From NCBI GenBank assembly GCA_040220895.1, contig JAVJVY010000016.1, positions 144,524-208,523 on the forward strand: a stretch of DNA of 64,000 nt, given 5' to 3'. This stretch comes from UBA11591 sp040220895. Its GTDB lineage: Bacteria > Bacteroidota > Bacteroidia > Flavobacteriales_E > Vicingaceae. Within the stretch, counting starts at the first letter, position 1; each line of letters starts with the position of its first letter. Position numbers and translations under genes: made by a program. The notes below the pieces were generated by a model that saw nothing but the letters and a program-made list of their open reading frames with translations, did not search any database and was not told where the DNA came from. Shown piece by piece: positions 18,621 through 26,932 of the stretch.

Positions 18621-20060
18621 ATGGAAAAACTTATTGATGAAAGCAGACAAGGAGAAGTCCTTGTTTTGGAGAATACCGAGGGTGTAAATAAATCCAAAAA
18701 AGTTTACATCGAGAGCTATGGTTGTCAGATGAACTTTTCAGATAGTGAAATTGTGGCATCAATTTTATCCGGCGTGGGGTATGAAACAACTCGCAATATT
18801 GAAGACGCCAATGCCATTTTTTTAAATACTTGCTCAATCAGGGATAAAGCTGAGCGAACAGTCCGGCAGCGAATATCAACACTCAGAAAGCAAAAGGAAA
18901 GGGACAGCGATCTGGTCATCGGTGTTCTTGGCTGTATGGCCGAGCGCATGAAACACCAATTGTTGGAAGAAGAAAAGTTGGTTGACATCGTAGTAGGCCC
19001 TGATGCTTACAGAGATCTCCCTAACCTTATGGAGATTGCCGAAGATGGAAGGAAAGCGGTCAACGTGATATTATCAAAAGAAGAAACTTACGCAGACATC
19101 ACTCCCGTGCGTTTAGACAGTAATGGGGTAAACGCCTTCGTTTCCATTATGAGGGGTTGTGATAACATGTGTACCTTCTGCGTGGTTCCTTTTACCAGAG
19201 GAAGAGAGCGAAGCCGGGACCCTGAGACTATCGTAACCGAGGCCAGGAGCTTATTTGACCAAGGTTATCGAGAAATCACTTTGCTAGGGCAAAATGTTGA
19301 TTCCTACTTGTGGTATGGGGGTGGACTGAAGAAAGCTTTTTCAAATCTGAGTGAGGAAGAAAAGAAGAACAGCATGAATTTTGCGCAATTGCTCAGAAAT
19401 GTGGCCGAAATTGATTCCGGTCTTCGGATCAGATTTTCTACCTCCCATCCCAAAGACATGACTGATGAGGTATTAGAGGTAATGGCCGCTTACGATAATA
19501 TATGTGATTACATCCATTTACCTTTTCAATCGGGAAACAGTGATGTTCTTGAGCGAATGAACCGGGGTTACTCCAGAGAGTGGTACCTGGACCGAATATC
19601 CGCTATTCGCCGCATTTTACCGGAATGCGCCATTTCGGCTGATGTTATTACGGGTTTTTGTGGCGAGACTGAAGCAGAACACGAGGAGACACTTAGTTTG
19701 ATGAGAGAAGTGAAATTCTCCTTTTCTTATATGTTTAAATACAGTGAGCGACCAAAGACCTTGGCGCAAAGAAAATTCATCGATGACATATCAGAAGAAA
19801 TTAAACAGCATCGTTTGGCTCAGATCATTGATCTTCAAATGACGCACTCTGCTGAAAGAAGCAGGGAATTTTTAGATAAAACATGCGAGGTGTTGGTAGA
19901 AGGAACATCAAAAAAAGATAAAAACTTTCTCAGTGGACGCAATTCACAAAACACAACCGTTGTTTTTCCTAAGGAAGACTATAAGCCCGGTGATTATGTT
20001 ATGGTTCACATTGAAAACTGCACGGCTACTACCCTAATCGGAAAGGCAATTCGGAAATAA
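18621..20060 (+). CDS. miaB: tRNA-2-methylthio-N6-isopentenyladenosine synthase
   Basis: 479 residues. The N-terminal UPF0004 domain carries three cysteines of one iron-sulfur cluster (GCQMNFSDSE, NTCSIRDKAE, LGCMAERMK). The radical-SAM domain has CDNMCTFC (about 180-187) and GQNVDSY. A TRAM domain closes the protein (LVEGTSKKDKNFLSGR). It adds a methylthio group to i6A37 in tRNAs reading UNN codons. I prefer the ATG at 18621; the in-frame GTG at 18609 adds four residues and sits almost on the predicted transcription start. It is the first gene of the run miaB, sigma-54 activator, lptE, TPR-like gene, secG. Confidence 0.97.
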   Translation: MEKLIDESRQGEVLVLENTEGVNKSKKVYIESYGCQMNFSDSEIVASILSGVGYETTRNIEDANAIFLNTCSIRDKAERTVRQRISTLRKQKERDSDLVIGVLGCMAERMKHQLLEEEKLVDIVVGPDAYRDLPNLMEIAEDGRKAVNVILSKEETYADITPVRLDSNGVNAFVSIMRGCDNMCTFCVVPFTRGRERSRDPETIVTEARSLFDQGYREITLLGQNVDSYLWYGGGLKKAFSNLSEEEKKNSMNFAQLLRNVAEIDSGLRIRFSTSHPKDMTDEVLEVMAAYDNICDYIHLPFQSGNSDVLERMNRGYSREWYLDRISAIRRILPECAISADVITGFCGETEAEHEETLSLMREVKFSFSYMFKYSERPKTLAQRKFIDDISEEIKQHRLAQIIDLQMTHSAERSREFLDKTCEVLVEGTSKKDKNFLSGRNSQNTTVVFPKEDYKPGDYVMVHIENCTATTLIGKAIRK

Positions 20061-20068
20061 CATAGTTT

Positions 20069-21289
20069 ATGACCCTTCAACAGATAAAACAACGATTTGG
20101 TATTATTGGTTCTTCGCCGGCACTTGAAAGAGCCATTGATGTTGCAGTTCAAGTTGCAAATACGGACCTTTCCGTATTGATTACCGGAGAGAGTGGCACA
20201 GGAAAAGAAGTTTTCCCACAGATTATCCACCAGTTGAGTTCGCGAAAACATGCAAAGTATATCGCCGTGAATTGTGGTGCCATTCCCGAGGGCACAATGG
20301 ATTCTGAACTTTTTGGGCATGAAAAAGGCTCATTTACAGGGGCACATGAGGGACGAAAGGGCTATTTTGAAGTAGCCGACGGTGGGACAATATTTCTGGA
20401 CGAAGTAGCAGAAATGCCTTTGCAAACTCAAGTGCGACTGCTTCGGGTATTGGAATCGGGTGAATTTTTAAGGGTTGGTTCCTCCAAGTCCATTAAAACG
20501 GATGTTCGCATAGTAGCCGCCACCAACATCGATATACCTGTTGCAATAGAAAAAGGAAAATTTCGAGAAGACCTGTATTACCGACTAAATACGGTGCCAA
20601 TTCAGGTTCCACCACTTAGAAACCGGAAGGGAGATATTCATTTAATATTTAGAAAGTTTGCCGCAGATTTTGCCGAAAAGTACCGCATGCCTGTAGTGCG
20701 CTTGTCAGAAGAGGCTCAAGTGCTTCTTGAAAACTACCGATGGCCCGGCAATGTTAGGCAGCTAAAAAATGTGACTGAGCAGATCTCAGTTATTGAATCT
20801 GAAAAGCAAATTGGAAAAGAAGTACTGACTCATTACCTGCCCGATATCAGTAAGACCCAGCTGCCCGTACTTTATCACGGTCAGGAGGAGTCCGGTTTAT
20901 CGGAAAGGGAGATCCTTTACAAGATTTTGTTCGACCTGAAAAAAGATGTCAACGAACTCAAGAAAATGGTATTTGATGGCGGATTTTCAGAAAAAGAAGA
21001 CACCGATTATTCGCATACCAACTTGCCAATGATTCCAGACCATAAGAATTTGCCAGTTATGATGGATAAATCGGACGTGCTTCGGAATAATCATGGTGGA
21101 AATGACAAAGAAGAGATAGACGAGTCGAGTGTGGTCATGGAAGAAAACCTTTCGCTGGCGGAGACAGAAAAGAATTTGATTAAAAAGGCGTTGAACAAAC
21201 ATAGCGGTAAGCGAAAAAAAGCCGCCAGAGAATTGGGAATTTCGGAGCGAACTCTATACCGTAAGATCAAGGAATATGACCTTGCATAG
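20069..21289 (+). CDS. Sigma-54-dependent activator without receiver domain
   Basis: 406 residues. The AAA+ domain begins almost at once: Walker A GESGTGKE near residue 40, the sigma-54 contact loop GSFTGA near 87 (a common form of GAFTGA), Walker B GGTIFLDEVAEM, and the arginine-finger region FREDLYYRLNTVPI. A linker of about 90 residues leads to a Fis-type HTH (KKAARELGISERTLYRKIKE). No response-receiver or GAF domain is present, so activity is not set by a fused sensor. It remodels RNA polymerase with sigma-54. It lies 8 bp after miaB and overlaps lptE by 14 bp; this gene order is common in Bacteroidetes. Targets are unknown. Confidence 0.93.
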   Translation: MTLQQIKQRFGIIGSSPALERAIDVAVQVANTDLSVLITGESGTGKEVFPQIIHQLSSRKHAKYIAVNCGAIPEGTMDSELFGHEKGSFTGAHEGRKGYFEVADGGTIFLDEVAEMPLQTQVRLLRVLESGEFLRVGSSKSIKTDVRIVAATNIDIPVAIEKGKFREDLYYRLNTVPIQVPPLRNRKGDIHLIFRKFAADFAEKYRMPVVRLSEEAQVLLENYRWPGNVRQLKNVTEQISVIESEKQIGKEVLTHYLPDISKTQLPVLYHGQEESGLSEREILYKILFDLKKDVNELKKMVFDGGFSEKEDTDYSHTNLPMIPDHKNLPVMMDKSDVLRNNHGGNDKEEIDESSVVMEENLSLAETEKNLIKKALNKHSGKRKKAARELGISERTLYRKIKEYDLA

Positions 21290-21791
21290 ATATTCTGTTC
21301 TGAGCGCAATGTTTTTATTGGCGTTTTTTTTGCCAGTAAATTCTTGCCGTTATTCTTTCACGGGCGCTTCTATTTCTCCCGAGGTAAAGACCATTTCGGT
21401 AGACTTTTTTAAATCGTATGCTCCAATTGCTCCACCTATTCTGGAGCAAACTTTTACAGAGGCGCTGAAAGAAATATTTGTTTCCCAAACTAATCTCAGG
21501 TTAGTGGAGAGCGGAGGAGATCTCCACTTTGAAGGCAGAATTACCGGTTATCAAACAGCTCCAATTGCCGTTAGCACAAATCAAACGGCCAGCCAGGAAC
21601 GTTTAACCATTACGGTTCGTGTTAAGTTTACAAACGAAAAAGAACCGAAGAATGATTTTGACCGAGCTTTTAGTCGATTTCAGGATTACGACGCCACTCA
21701 AAACATTCAATCTATTGAGAATGATCTAATATTGGACATTAATCAACAGCTGGTGCAAAACATTTTTGATGCTGCTGTGAGTAATTGGTAA
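21276..21791 (+). CDS. LptE-like lipopolysaccharide assembly lipoprotein
   Basis: 171 residues. A signal peptide ends at a lipobox cysteine at about residue 24 (FFLPVNSC), immediately followed by RYSFTGASISPEVKTISVDF, the typical opening of Bacteroidetes LptE-family proteins. LptE plugs the LptD barrel and helps insert lipopolysaccharide into the outer leaflet of the outer membrane. The start codon overlaps the preceding regulator gene by 14 bp, so the genes are translationally coupled; an alternative ATG at 21309 would still leave a signal peptide. The stop codon overlaps the next start as TAATG. Confidence 0.88.
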   Translation: MTLHRYSVLSAMFLLAFFLPVNSCRYSFTGASISPEVKTISVDFFKSYAPIAPPILEQTFTEALKEIFVSQTNLRLVESGGDLHFEGRITGYQTAPIAVSTNQTASQERLTITVRVKFTNEKEPKNDFDRAFSRFQDYDATQNIQSIENDLILDINQQLVQNIFDAAVSNW

Positions 21792-22570
21792 TGACGAAAG
21801 CTGAATTTACATCGTTGGTTTTGAATCCTGCCGGACTTGTTGACGCTGACTTAAGCGGTATAGAAGCAGTCGTAGAGGAATTTCCATATTGTCAATTGGC
21901 CCATTTGCTGTTGGCTGGGAAACTTAAGTCAGAAAACAGCATGCTCCTGGAGAAGCAACTCAATCTGACTGCGGCCTATGCACCTTCGCGAAAAGTTCTT
22001 TTTAACCTATTGAACGATACCAATATTGTACTTGAAGAAAGCCCTCAACCAGTCGAATCAAATGAACCTGCAGTTGATACCGTGTCATCGGAATCTCCTA
22101 TGGCCGATGTGAAAGTGAAGCCTGCCAATGATGAACTCGAGGAACTGATTAAAAAGGAGATATCCCATCCTTATGTGTTAGATGTACCCGATGTTGAAGC
22201 GCCAGTTAAAGTTCCGGTTGAAAAGACAACTGAAATAATTAAAGACAAAAAGGCATTTGGAGATTGGATACGCTTTTTTGAAGGTGAAAATGCAAGAGAA
22301 ATTGAAGATAAGAATGCCCTGGTTGAGCGCTTCATCGAAAAAGCCCCGAGAATCACACCTGTTAAACAGATGGACGTGCCCCACGAAAATTTGGCCAGAT
22401 CAAGTTCGGATGATCTGCCAGATGAATTGATCACGGAAACGCTTGCCAGAATTCACCTTGAACAAGGAAATCGCATGAAGGCCATGGAAATATATGAACG
22501 TCTGAAGTTGAAATATCCGGAAAAAAGCCCTTATTTTGCCGCCCAAATTGAATTCATTAAGAACAAATAA
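21791..22570 (+). CDS. TPR-like protein of unknown function
   Basis: 259 residues, acidic and soluble, with no signal peptide or membrane helix. The N-terminal helices (residues about 5-75, with EFPYCQLAHLLLAGKL and APSRKVLFNLLND) and the C-terminal helices (ITETLARIHLEQGNRMKAME and IYERLKLKYPEKSPYFAAQI) resemble single TPR units separated by a charged, probably disordered middle. The gene is regularly found between lptE and secG in Flavobacteriales, but I know no assigned role. The ATG at 21791 shares bases with the lptE stop; an in-frame TTG six bases earlier is unlikely. Eight bp separate it from secG. Confidence 0.8.
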   Translation: MTKAEFTSLVLNPAGLVDADLSGIEAVVEEFPYCQLAHLLLAGKLKSENSMLLEKQLNLTAAYAPSRKVLFNLLNDTNIVLEESPQPVESNEPAVDTVSSESPMADVKVKPANDELEELIKKEISHPYVLDVPDVEAPVKVPVEKTTEIIKDKKAFGDWIRFFEGENAREIEDKNALVERFIEKAPRITPVKQMDVPHENLARSSSDDLPDELITETLARIHLEQGNRMKAMEIYERLKLKYPEKSPYFAAQIEFIKNK

Positions 22571-22578
22571 CTAAACTC

Positions 22579-22932
22579 ATGGGAACCATTGTATCCGTAT
22601 TAATTTTCATGGTAGCCATTTTACTGATTCTAGTCATCATGGTGCAGAATCCTAAAGGGGGACTGGCTTCCAATTTTTCCTCATCCAATCAGGTTATGGG
22701 TGTTCGCCGAACGGCTGATTTTCTTGAGAAAGCAACATGGACACTGGGAATTGCATTAGTTGTTTTGAGTATAATATCATCATCATTTTCTAAATCAGTA
22801 GAAGTGGTTGAAGTGAGCACGGATTCAGAATTGAAAGAACAGTTGGAAAACATTCCAGATCAGATTCAATCACCACCGCTTCAAGAAGAAATCCCAGTAC
22901 CAGGGTCAGAGTCGGACGGGTCTGAAGAATAA
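22579..22932 (+). CDS. secG: Preprotein translocase subunit SecG
   Basis: 117 residues. Two membrane helices (about 2-22 and 52-72) flank the conserved cytoplasmic loop VQNPKGGLASNFSSSNQVMG and RRTADFLEKATW. An acidic, proline-rich tail of about 40 residues follows, a frequent extension in Bacteroidetes. SecG is the accessory subunit of the SecYEG channel in the inner membrane and speeds SecA-driven export. It ends the miaB-to-secG run; a strong terminator begins 31 bp after its stop. Confidence 0.93.
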   Translation: MGTIVSVLIFMVAILLILVIMVQNPKGGLASNFSSSNQVMGVRRTADFLEKATWTLGIALVVLSIISSSFSKSVEVVEVSTDSELKEQLENIPDQIQSPPLQEEIPVPGSESDGSEE

Positions 22933-22962
22933 CAGGCCGCGTGCCAACCTGTCATAGTTACT

Positions 22963-23003
22963 GACAGAATTTTATCCCCGGGTGAAATTCTGTCTTTTTT
23001 TTT
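22963..23003 (+). terminator. Intrinsic terminator after secG
   Basis: GACAGAATTT pairs perfectly with AAATTCTGTC around a 12-nt loop and is followed by nine T's. It separates secG from the groES-groEL operon. Confidence 0.9.
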
Positions 23004-23074
23004 GCTCGCCTTGTTCATGGCACGCTTTGTGATAGATGGGGATAAACGAACATTCATTTTAAAATCTATAACAA

Positions 23075-23350
23075 ATGGCAGTAAAAATTAAACCATTGGC
23101 AGACCGGGTTCTGGTTGAACCAGCGCCGGCTGAAGAGAAGACGGCCGGTGGCATCATTATTCCTGACACGGCAAAAGAAAAACCACAGCGCGGAAAAGTC
23201 GTTGCTGTCGGCAACGGTAAGCCTGACGAACCTATGACGGTCAAAGTTGGAGATACTGTACTTTATGGTAAATATTCCGGTACGGAACTGTCTTTGGAAG
23301 GTCATGACTACCTGATGATGAAGGAGTCCGACATTCTTGCAATTATTTAA
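23075..23350 (+). CDS. groES: Co-chaperonin GroES
   Basis: 91 residues, the normal length. Conserved features are IKPLADRVLVEPAPAEEKTA, the mobile loop KTAGGIIIPDTAKEKPQ that binds GroEL, and GDTVLYGKYSGTEL. It caps the GroEL ring during ATP-driven folding. It lies 28 bp before groEL. The upstream region 23004-23074 contains no CIRCE inverted repeat, so HrcA control is not supported; I could not pick out a convincing TAnnTTTG promoter there either. Confidence 0.98.
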   Translation: MAVKIKPLADRVLVEPAPAEEKTAGGIIIPDTAKEKPQRGKVVAVGNGKPDEPMTVKVGDTVLYGKYSGTELSLEGHDYLMMKESDILAII

Positions 23351-23378
23351 CAATCAACAAATAAAACACACATAAAAA

Positions 23379-25019
23379 ATGGCAAAAGAAATAACGTTTG
23401 ATCAGGAAGCCAGAGATCAATTAAAAAGAGGAGTGGATAAACTGGCCAATGCAGTGAAAGTGACCTTGGGTCCTAAGGGGCGGAATGTCATTATCGATAA
23501 GAAATTTGGCGCACCCACAATGACCAAGGATGGTGTTTCAGTTGCTAAAGAAATCGAGTTGAAAGACCCCATTGAGAACATGGGCGCTCAAATGGTCAAA
23601 GAAGTTGCTTCCAAGACGGCTGATGATGCCGGAGATGGAACAACGACGGCTACCATATTGGCCCAGGCCATGATAACTCAAGGTCTAAAGAATGTGGCAG
23701 CCGGCGCAAATCCAATGGACCTGAAAAGGGGAATGGATAAAGCCGTTATTGCCGTGGTAAAAAGTCTTCAGAAGATTTCGAAAGAAGTAGGTGATGACAA
23801 TGAGAAGATCAAGCAAATAGCTACAATTTCAGCCAATAATGACGATACCATTGGTTCACTCATTGCCGAGGCCATGGCCAAAGTAAAGAACGAAGGTGTC
23901 ATTACGGTTGAAGAGGCTAAAGGAACTGAAACAACGGTAGAAGTTGTTGAAGGAATGCAGTTCGATCGTGGCTATCTGTCTCCCTATTTTGTTACAGATG
24001 GAGAAAAAATGGAAGCCAGTTTAGAGAACCCTTACATTCTTCTTTACGATAAGAAAATCTCATCAATGAAAGACCTTCTTCCTGTTCTTGAGAAAACATC
24101 TCAGGCAGGAAGACCTTTGTTGATCATAGCCGAAGATGTGGAAGGCGAAGCACTTGCAACATTGGTCGTGAATAAATTACGAGGAGCGCTGAAGATAGCA
24201 GCCGTGAAAGCGCCTGGTTTTGGAGATCGCCGCAAGGCCATGTTGGAAGACATCGCCATTCTTACAGGTGGAACCCTGATCTCTGAGGAGCGCGGGTACA
24301 AACTTGAGAATGCAGACTTGTCTTACCTTGGAAATGCCGAGAAAATAACCATAGACAAGGATAATACAACCATTGTCAACGGTGCTGGAAACAAGGATGA
24401 TATCCAAGCAAGAGTAGGTCAGATAAAGGCTCAGATTGATGCTAGCACTTCTGATTACGACAAGGAAAAACTACAGGAGCGATTGGCCAAACTTTCAGGA
24501 GGTGTGGCAGTCCTTTATGTTGGAGCAGCGTCAGAGGTTGAAATGAAAGAAAAGAAAGACCGCGTTGATGATGCTTTACATGCAACCAGAGCAGCGGTAG
24601 AAGAAGGGACGGTTCCAGGTGGAGGCGTCGCGTTTATTCGCGCCATGGCTGATTTAGAAAAGCTAAAGGGCGATAATGAAGATGAGCACACCGGAATTGC
24701 CATTGTACTTAGAGCACTTGAAGAGCCGGTCAGACAGATCGTTGCGAACGCCGGAGGTGAAGGTTCCATCGTGGTTCAGAACATCCGAGGCGGAAAAGGC
24801 GATTACGGATATAACGCCCGCACAGACGTCTTTGAGGACTTATACAAAGCAGGTGTAATCGATCCTACTAAAGTAACAAGGGTGGCGCTGGAAAATGCTT
24901 CATCTATTGCTGGCATGCTTTTAATGACTGAATGTGTTATTTCAGATGAGGAAGAGGAGAACCCTGCCCCAGCAATGGGTGGCGGCGGAATGCCAGGTGG
25001 CATGGGCGGCATGATGTAA
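23379..25019 (+). CDS. groEL: Chaperonin GroEL
   Basis: 546 residues, the standard length, ending in the Gly-Met-rich tail GGMPGGMGGMM. The ATPase signature DGTTTATILAQAM (about 87-99), GANPMDLKRGMDKA and the family signature AAVEEGTVPGGG (about 405-416) are intact. It forms the double-ring folding chamber with GroES. It is co-transcribed with groES (28-bp gap) and is followed by a terminator 23 bp after the stop. Only one groEL is present in this window. Confidence 0.99.
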   Translation: MAKEITFDQEARDQLKRGVDKLANAVKVTLGPKGRNVIIDKKFGAPTMTKDGVSVAKEIELKDPIENMGAQMVKEVASKTADDAGDGTTTATILAQAMITQGLKNVAAGANPMDLKRGMDKAVIAVVKSLQKISKEVGDDNEKIKQIATISANNDDTIGSLIAEAMAKVKNEGVITVEEAKGTETTVEVVEGMQFDRGYLSPYFVTDGEKMEASLENPYILLYDKKISSMKDLLPVLEKTSQAGRPLLIIAEDVEGEALATLVVNKLRGALKIAAVKAPGFGDRRKAMLEDIAILTGGTLISEERGYKLENADLSYLGNAEKITIDKDNTTIVNGAGNKDDIQARVGQIKAQIDASTSDYDKEKLQERLAKLSGGVAVLYVGAASEVEMKEKKDRVDDALHATRAAVEEGTVPGGGVAFIRAMADLEKLKGDNEDEHTGIAIVLRALEEPVRQIVANAGGEGSIVVQNIRGGKGDYGYNARTDVFEDLYKAGVIDPTKVTRVALENASSIAGMLLMTECVISDEEEENPAPAMGGGGMPGGMGGMM

Positions 25020-25042
25020 TTCAAGCCTTAAATTAAAAAAGA

Positions 25043-25078
25043 AACCCCGTTATCTTTTGATAGCGGGTTTTTTTTTGT
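25043..25078 (+). terminator. Intrinsic terminator after groEL
   Basis: AACCCCGTTATC pairs with GATAGCGGGTT (one bulged C, one G-T pair) around a TTTT loop, followed by a long T-run. It also abuts the 3' end of the pseudogene on the other strand. Confidence 0.9.
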
Positions 25079-25926
25079 TTATCGCACGATCAGTTTCTTG
25101 GTTACCATCATGTCTTTGGCTGACACTTTGATGATATAGATGCCCGCCGGATATTTTGAAATATTAAAAGTTTTCTGAGTCAGGCGTCCATCCGTAAAAT
25201 AGAGCCCTTGACTTCTTACTCTTCCATTAAGATCGAGCACTTAAATGCGCATCCAGTCATTTTCAACTGTTTTTATTTCAAGGGTAACTTCTTCAATTGC
25301 CGGATTGGGAAATACCTTTACCCGGTCATTCAGCATCGATTGAAGTTAGTCACTGAGGTATTGGTATCAACGATTTCTTCCACAACGTGTGTCGTGACAT
25401 TGGCGATGACCGGGGTATTGAAATCAAAATAAATGCCGATTTCATTAAATATGGAATCACCAATTTGCAATGAAGTATCAGGGCGTATCCTGAATTTAAC
25501 GTAACCAATGCTCTGGTCAAAGTGAACGGACGAATCGGGTAGTTTGATATCATCAAAGAACCAGGTAATGGTTCTGCCACGCAATTGGTAATACTGATCG
25601 TGGCTGGCCGAAAGCATCTCAAAACTTTCGATGTCAAGGCTGTTCTCCAACTGATCTATTACCTTGACCTGAAAGGCCGTATCGGTTCCCGTATTTTGGA
25701 AGTAGATGGTATACTCCAGGTAGTTTCCGTCTTTGACTTCATAGATGGCAATATCCCTATCCGGAATGACGGTTTTAATATTTGGGTCGTAAGAAGCACT
25801 CACTAAATTGATATTGGAATCAACGTTGTCAACGGGCAGTGTGTCACCAGTTATTGGCAATATTGAGGCATATACGGCAATGGTGTTGATTTTGATGCAG
25901 ACGAAGCTAGCGATAACAAAGTTGCT
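25079..25926 (-). pseudogene. Decayed T9SS-secreted protein, C-terminal remnant with type A sorting domain
   Basis: Read on the minus strand, 25926-25330 encodes the C-terminal domain common in Bacteroidetes surface proteins: VYASILPITGD, SASYDPNIKTVIP, YTIYFQNTGTDTAFQV, GYVKFRIRP and FNEIGIYFDFNTPVIAN. A one-base shift near 25332-25337 then moves the frame. The shifted frame continues LNDRVKVFPNPAIEEVTLEI, then ATT TAA GTG at 25241-25243 (probably CAA to TAA), then VLDLNGRVRS, YPAGIYIIKV and MMVTKKLIVR with a stop at 25079. This is a complete T9SS type A sorting tail. The 5' end is cut: a stop lies at 25927 and no start or signal peptide remains. Three lesions make a sequencing error unlikely. 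Confidence 0.85.
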
Positions 25927-25936
25927 TTAGAAATGG

Positions 25937-25967
25937 CTTGTGGTTACCATGGAATGAACGATTTTTG
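25937..25967 (+). promoter_or_regulatory. lplA promoter candidate
   Basis: CTTG at 25937-25940, a 19-nt spacer and GATTTTTG at 25960-25967 fit the TTTG / TAnnTTTG pattern with one mismatch in each box. It lies 7 nt before the ATG at 25975 and supports that start over 25933 or 25954. Confidence 0.4.
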
Positions 25968-25974
25968 CCAATCC

Positions 25975-26928
25975 ATGCAATTATTGATCAGCGCAGAAAA
26001 TAATCCGGCCTTTAATCTGGCTCTCGAAGAATTCCTCTTTGAAAATGAAAAGGAGGACTACCTATTGATCTATATCAATGATGACGCCGTAATTTGTGGA
26101 AAGCATCAGAACGCGGTGGCCGAATCCAATTCGGAATTTCTAACCACACAGAAGATTCCACTATTAAGGAGATTTTCAGGTGGAGGCACCGTATATCACG
26201 ACAGGGGCAACATCAACTTCTCATTTATCACTTCGGGCGAAAATTCAAGGGTCATTGATTTTAAGCGATATGCCAACCCGGTGGTTACTTTTTTACAGTC
26301 CAAGGGCATTGATGCGCGTCTCTCATCGCGCAACGACATCATGCTGGGTGAGAAAAAGATCAGCGGTCACGCGGCTCATTCCAAAGGCAAACGCGCCCTG
26401 CATCACGGCACTTTATTGTATTCAGCGGATCTCACCAGACTTCGCTTTGCGCTCAAATCGGAACACGAGAAATTCAAAAGTCGTGCTGTAAAATCGGTTA
26501 GATCGTCAGTCACCAATATTTGCGATGAATACCATGGCCTGCCATCAATGGAAAAATTCACCAAAGAAATGGCCAACGAGCTATGCGCCGAGTTCGACAT
26601 TAGCGATGAACGAAGGCTTAGCGCTGCGGAAATTGTCAGCATTCGCACCATGGCAAGTTCCAAGTATGCCAGCAGTAATTGGAATTATGGTTATGGCCCT
26701 GATTATTCCGTTGAAATTCGAAAGAACGTCAATGGAAAAAATCTATTTGTTGATATTGCTGTGTCAAACGGCTTGATCCAATCCATCGACTTTATTGAAA
26801 AAAGTACCTTTGAATCTGCCTTTTCTGGAATGTTAGGCACGTGGTTTGGTTGGGATGAAATATACCAGTTACTGCAAAAAGAAATGTCGAAAGAACTCGC
26901 CTTGGAACTGACCCGGGCCTTATTATAA
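25975..26928 (+). CDS. lplA: Lipoate-protein ligase A
   Basis: 317 residues. The N-terminus MQLLISAENNPAFNLALEEF aligns with E. coli LplA. The catalytic core shows RRFSGGGTVYHDRGNINFSF (about 70-90), DIMLGEKKISGHAAH with the active lysine, and KRALHHGTLLYSADL. It activates lipoate with ATP and attaches it to the lipoyl domains of 2-oxoacid dehydrogenases and GcvH. In-frame ATGs at 25933 and 25954 exist, but the homologous start and the promoter-like element at 25937-25967 favour 25975. The serine hydrolase gene follows after 4 bp, so they may be co-transcribed. Confidence 0.93.
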   Translation: MQLLISAENNPAFNLALEEFLFENEKEDYLLIYINDDAVICGKHQNAVAESNSEFLTTQKIPLLRRFSGGGTVYHDRGNINFSFITSGENSRVIDFKRYANPVVTFLQSKGIDARLSSRNDIMLGEKKISGHAAHSKGKRALHHGTLLYSADLTRLRFALKSEHEKFKSRAVKSVRSSVTNICDEYHGLPSMEKFTKEMANELCAEFDISDERRLSAAEIVSIRTMASSKYASSNWNYGYGPDYSVEIRKNVNGKNLFVDIAVSNGLIQSIDFIEKSTFESAFSGMLGTWFGWDEIYQLLQKEMSKELALELTRALL

Positions 26929-26932
26929 CAAT

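Noticed and set aside
23004..23074. CIRCE element for groES-groEL
   Set aside because: The inverted repeat TTAGCACTC...GAGTGCTAA is absent from this region.
25933..25974. Longer lplA start at 25933 or 25954
   Set aside because: The extra residues are the reverse of the pseudogene, lack similarity to LplA, and lie over the promoter-like element.
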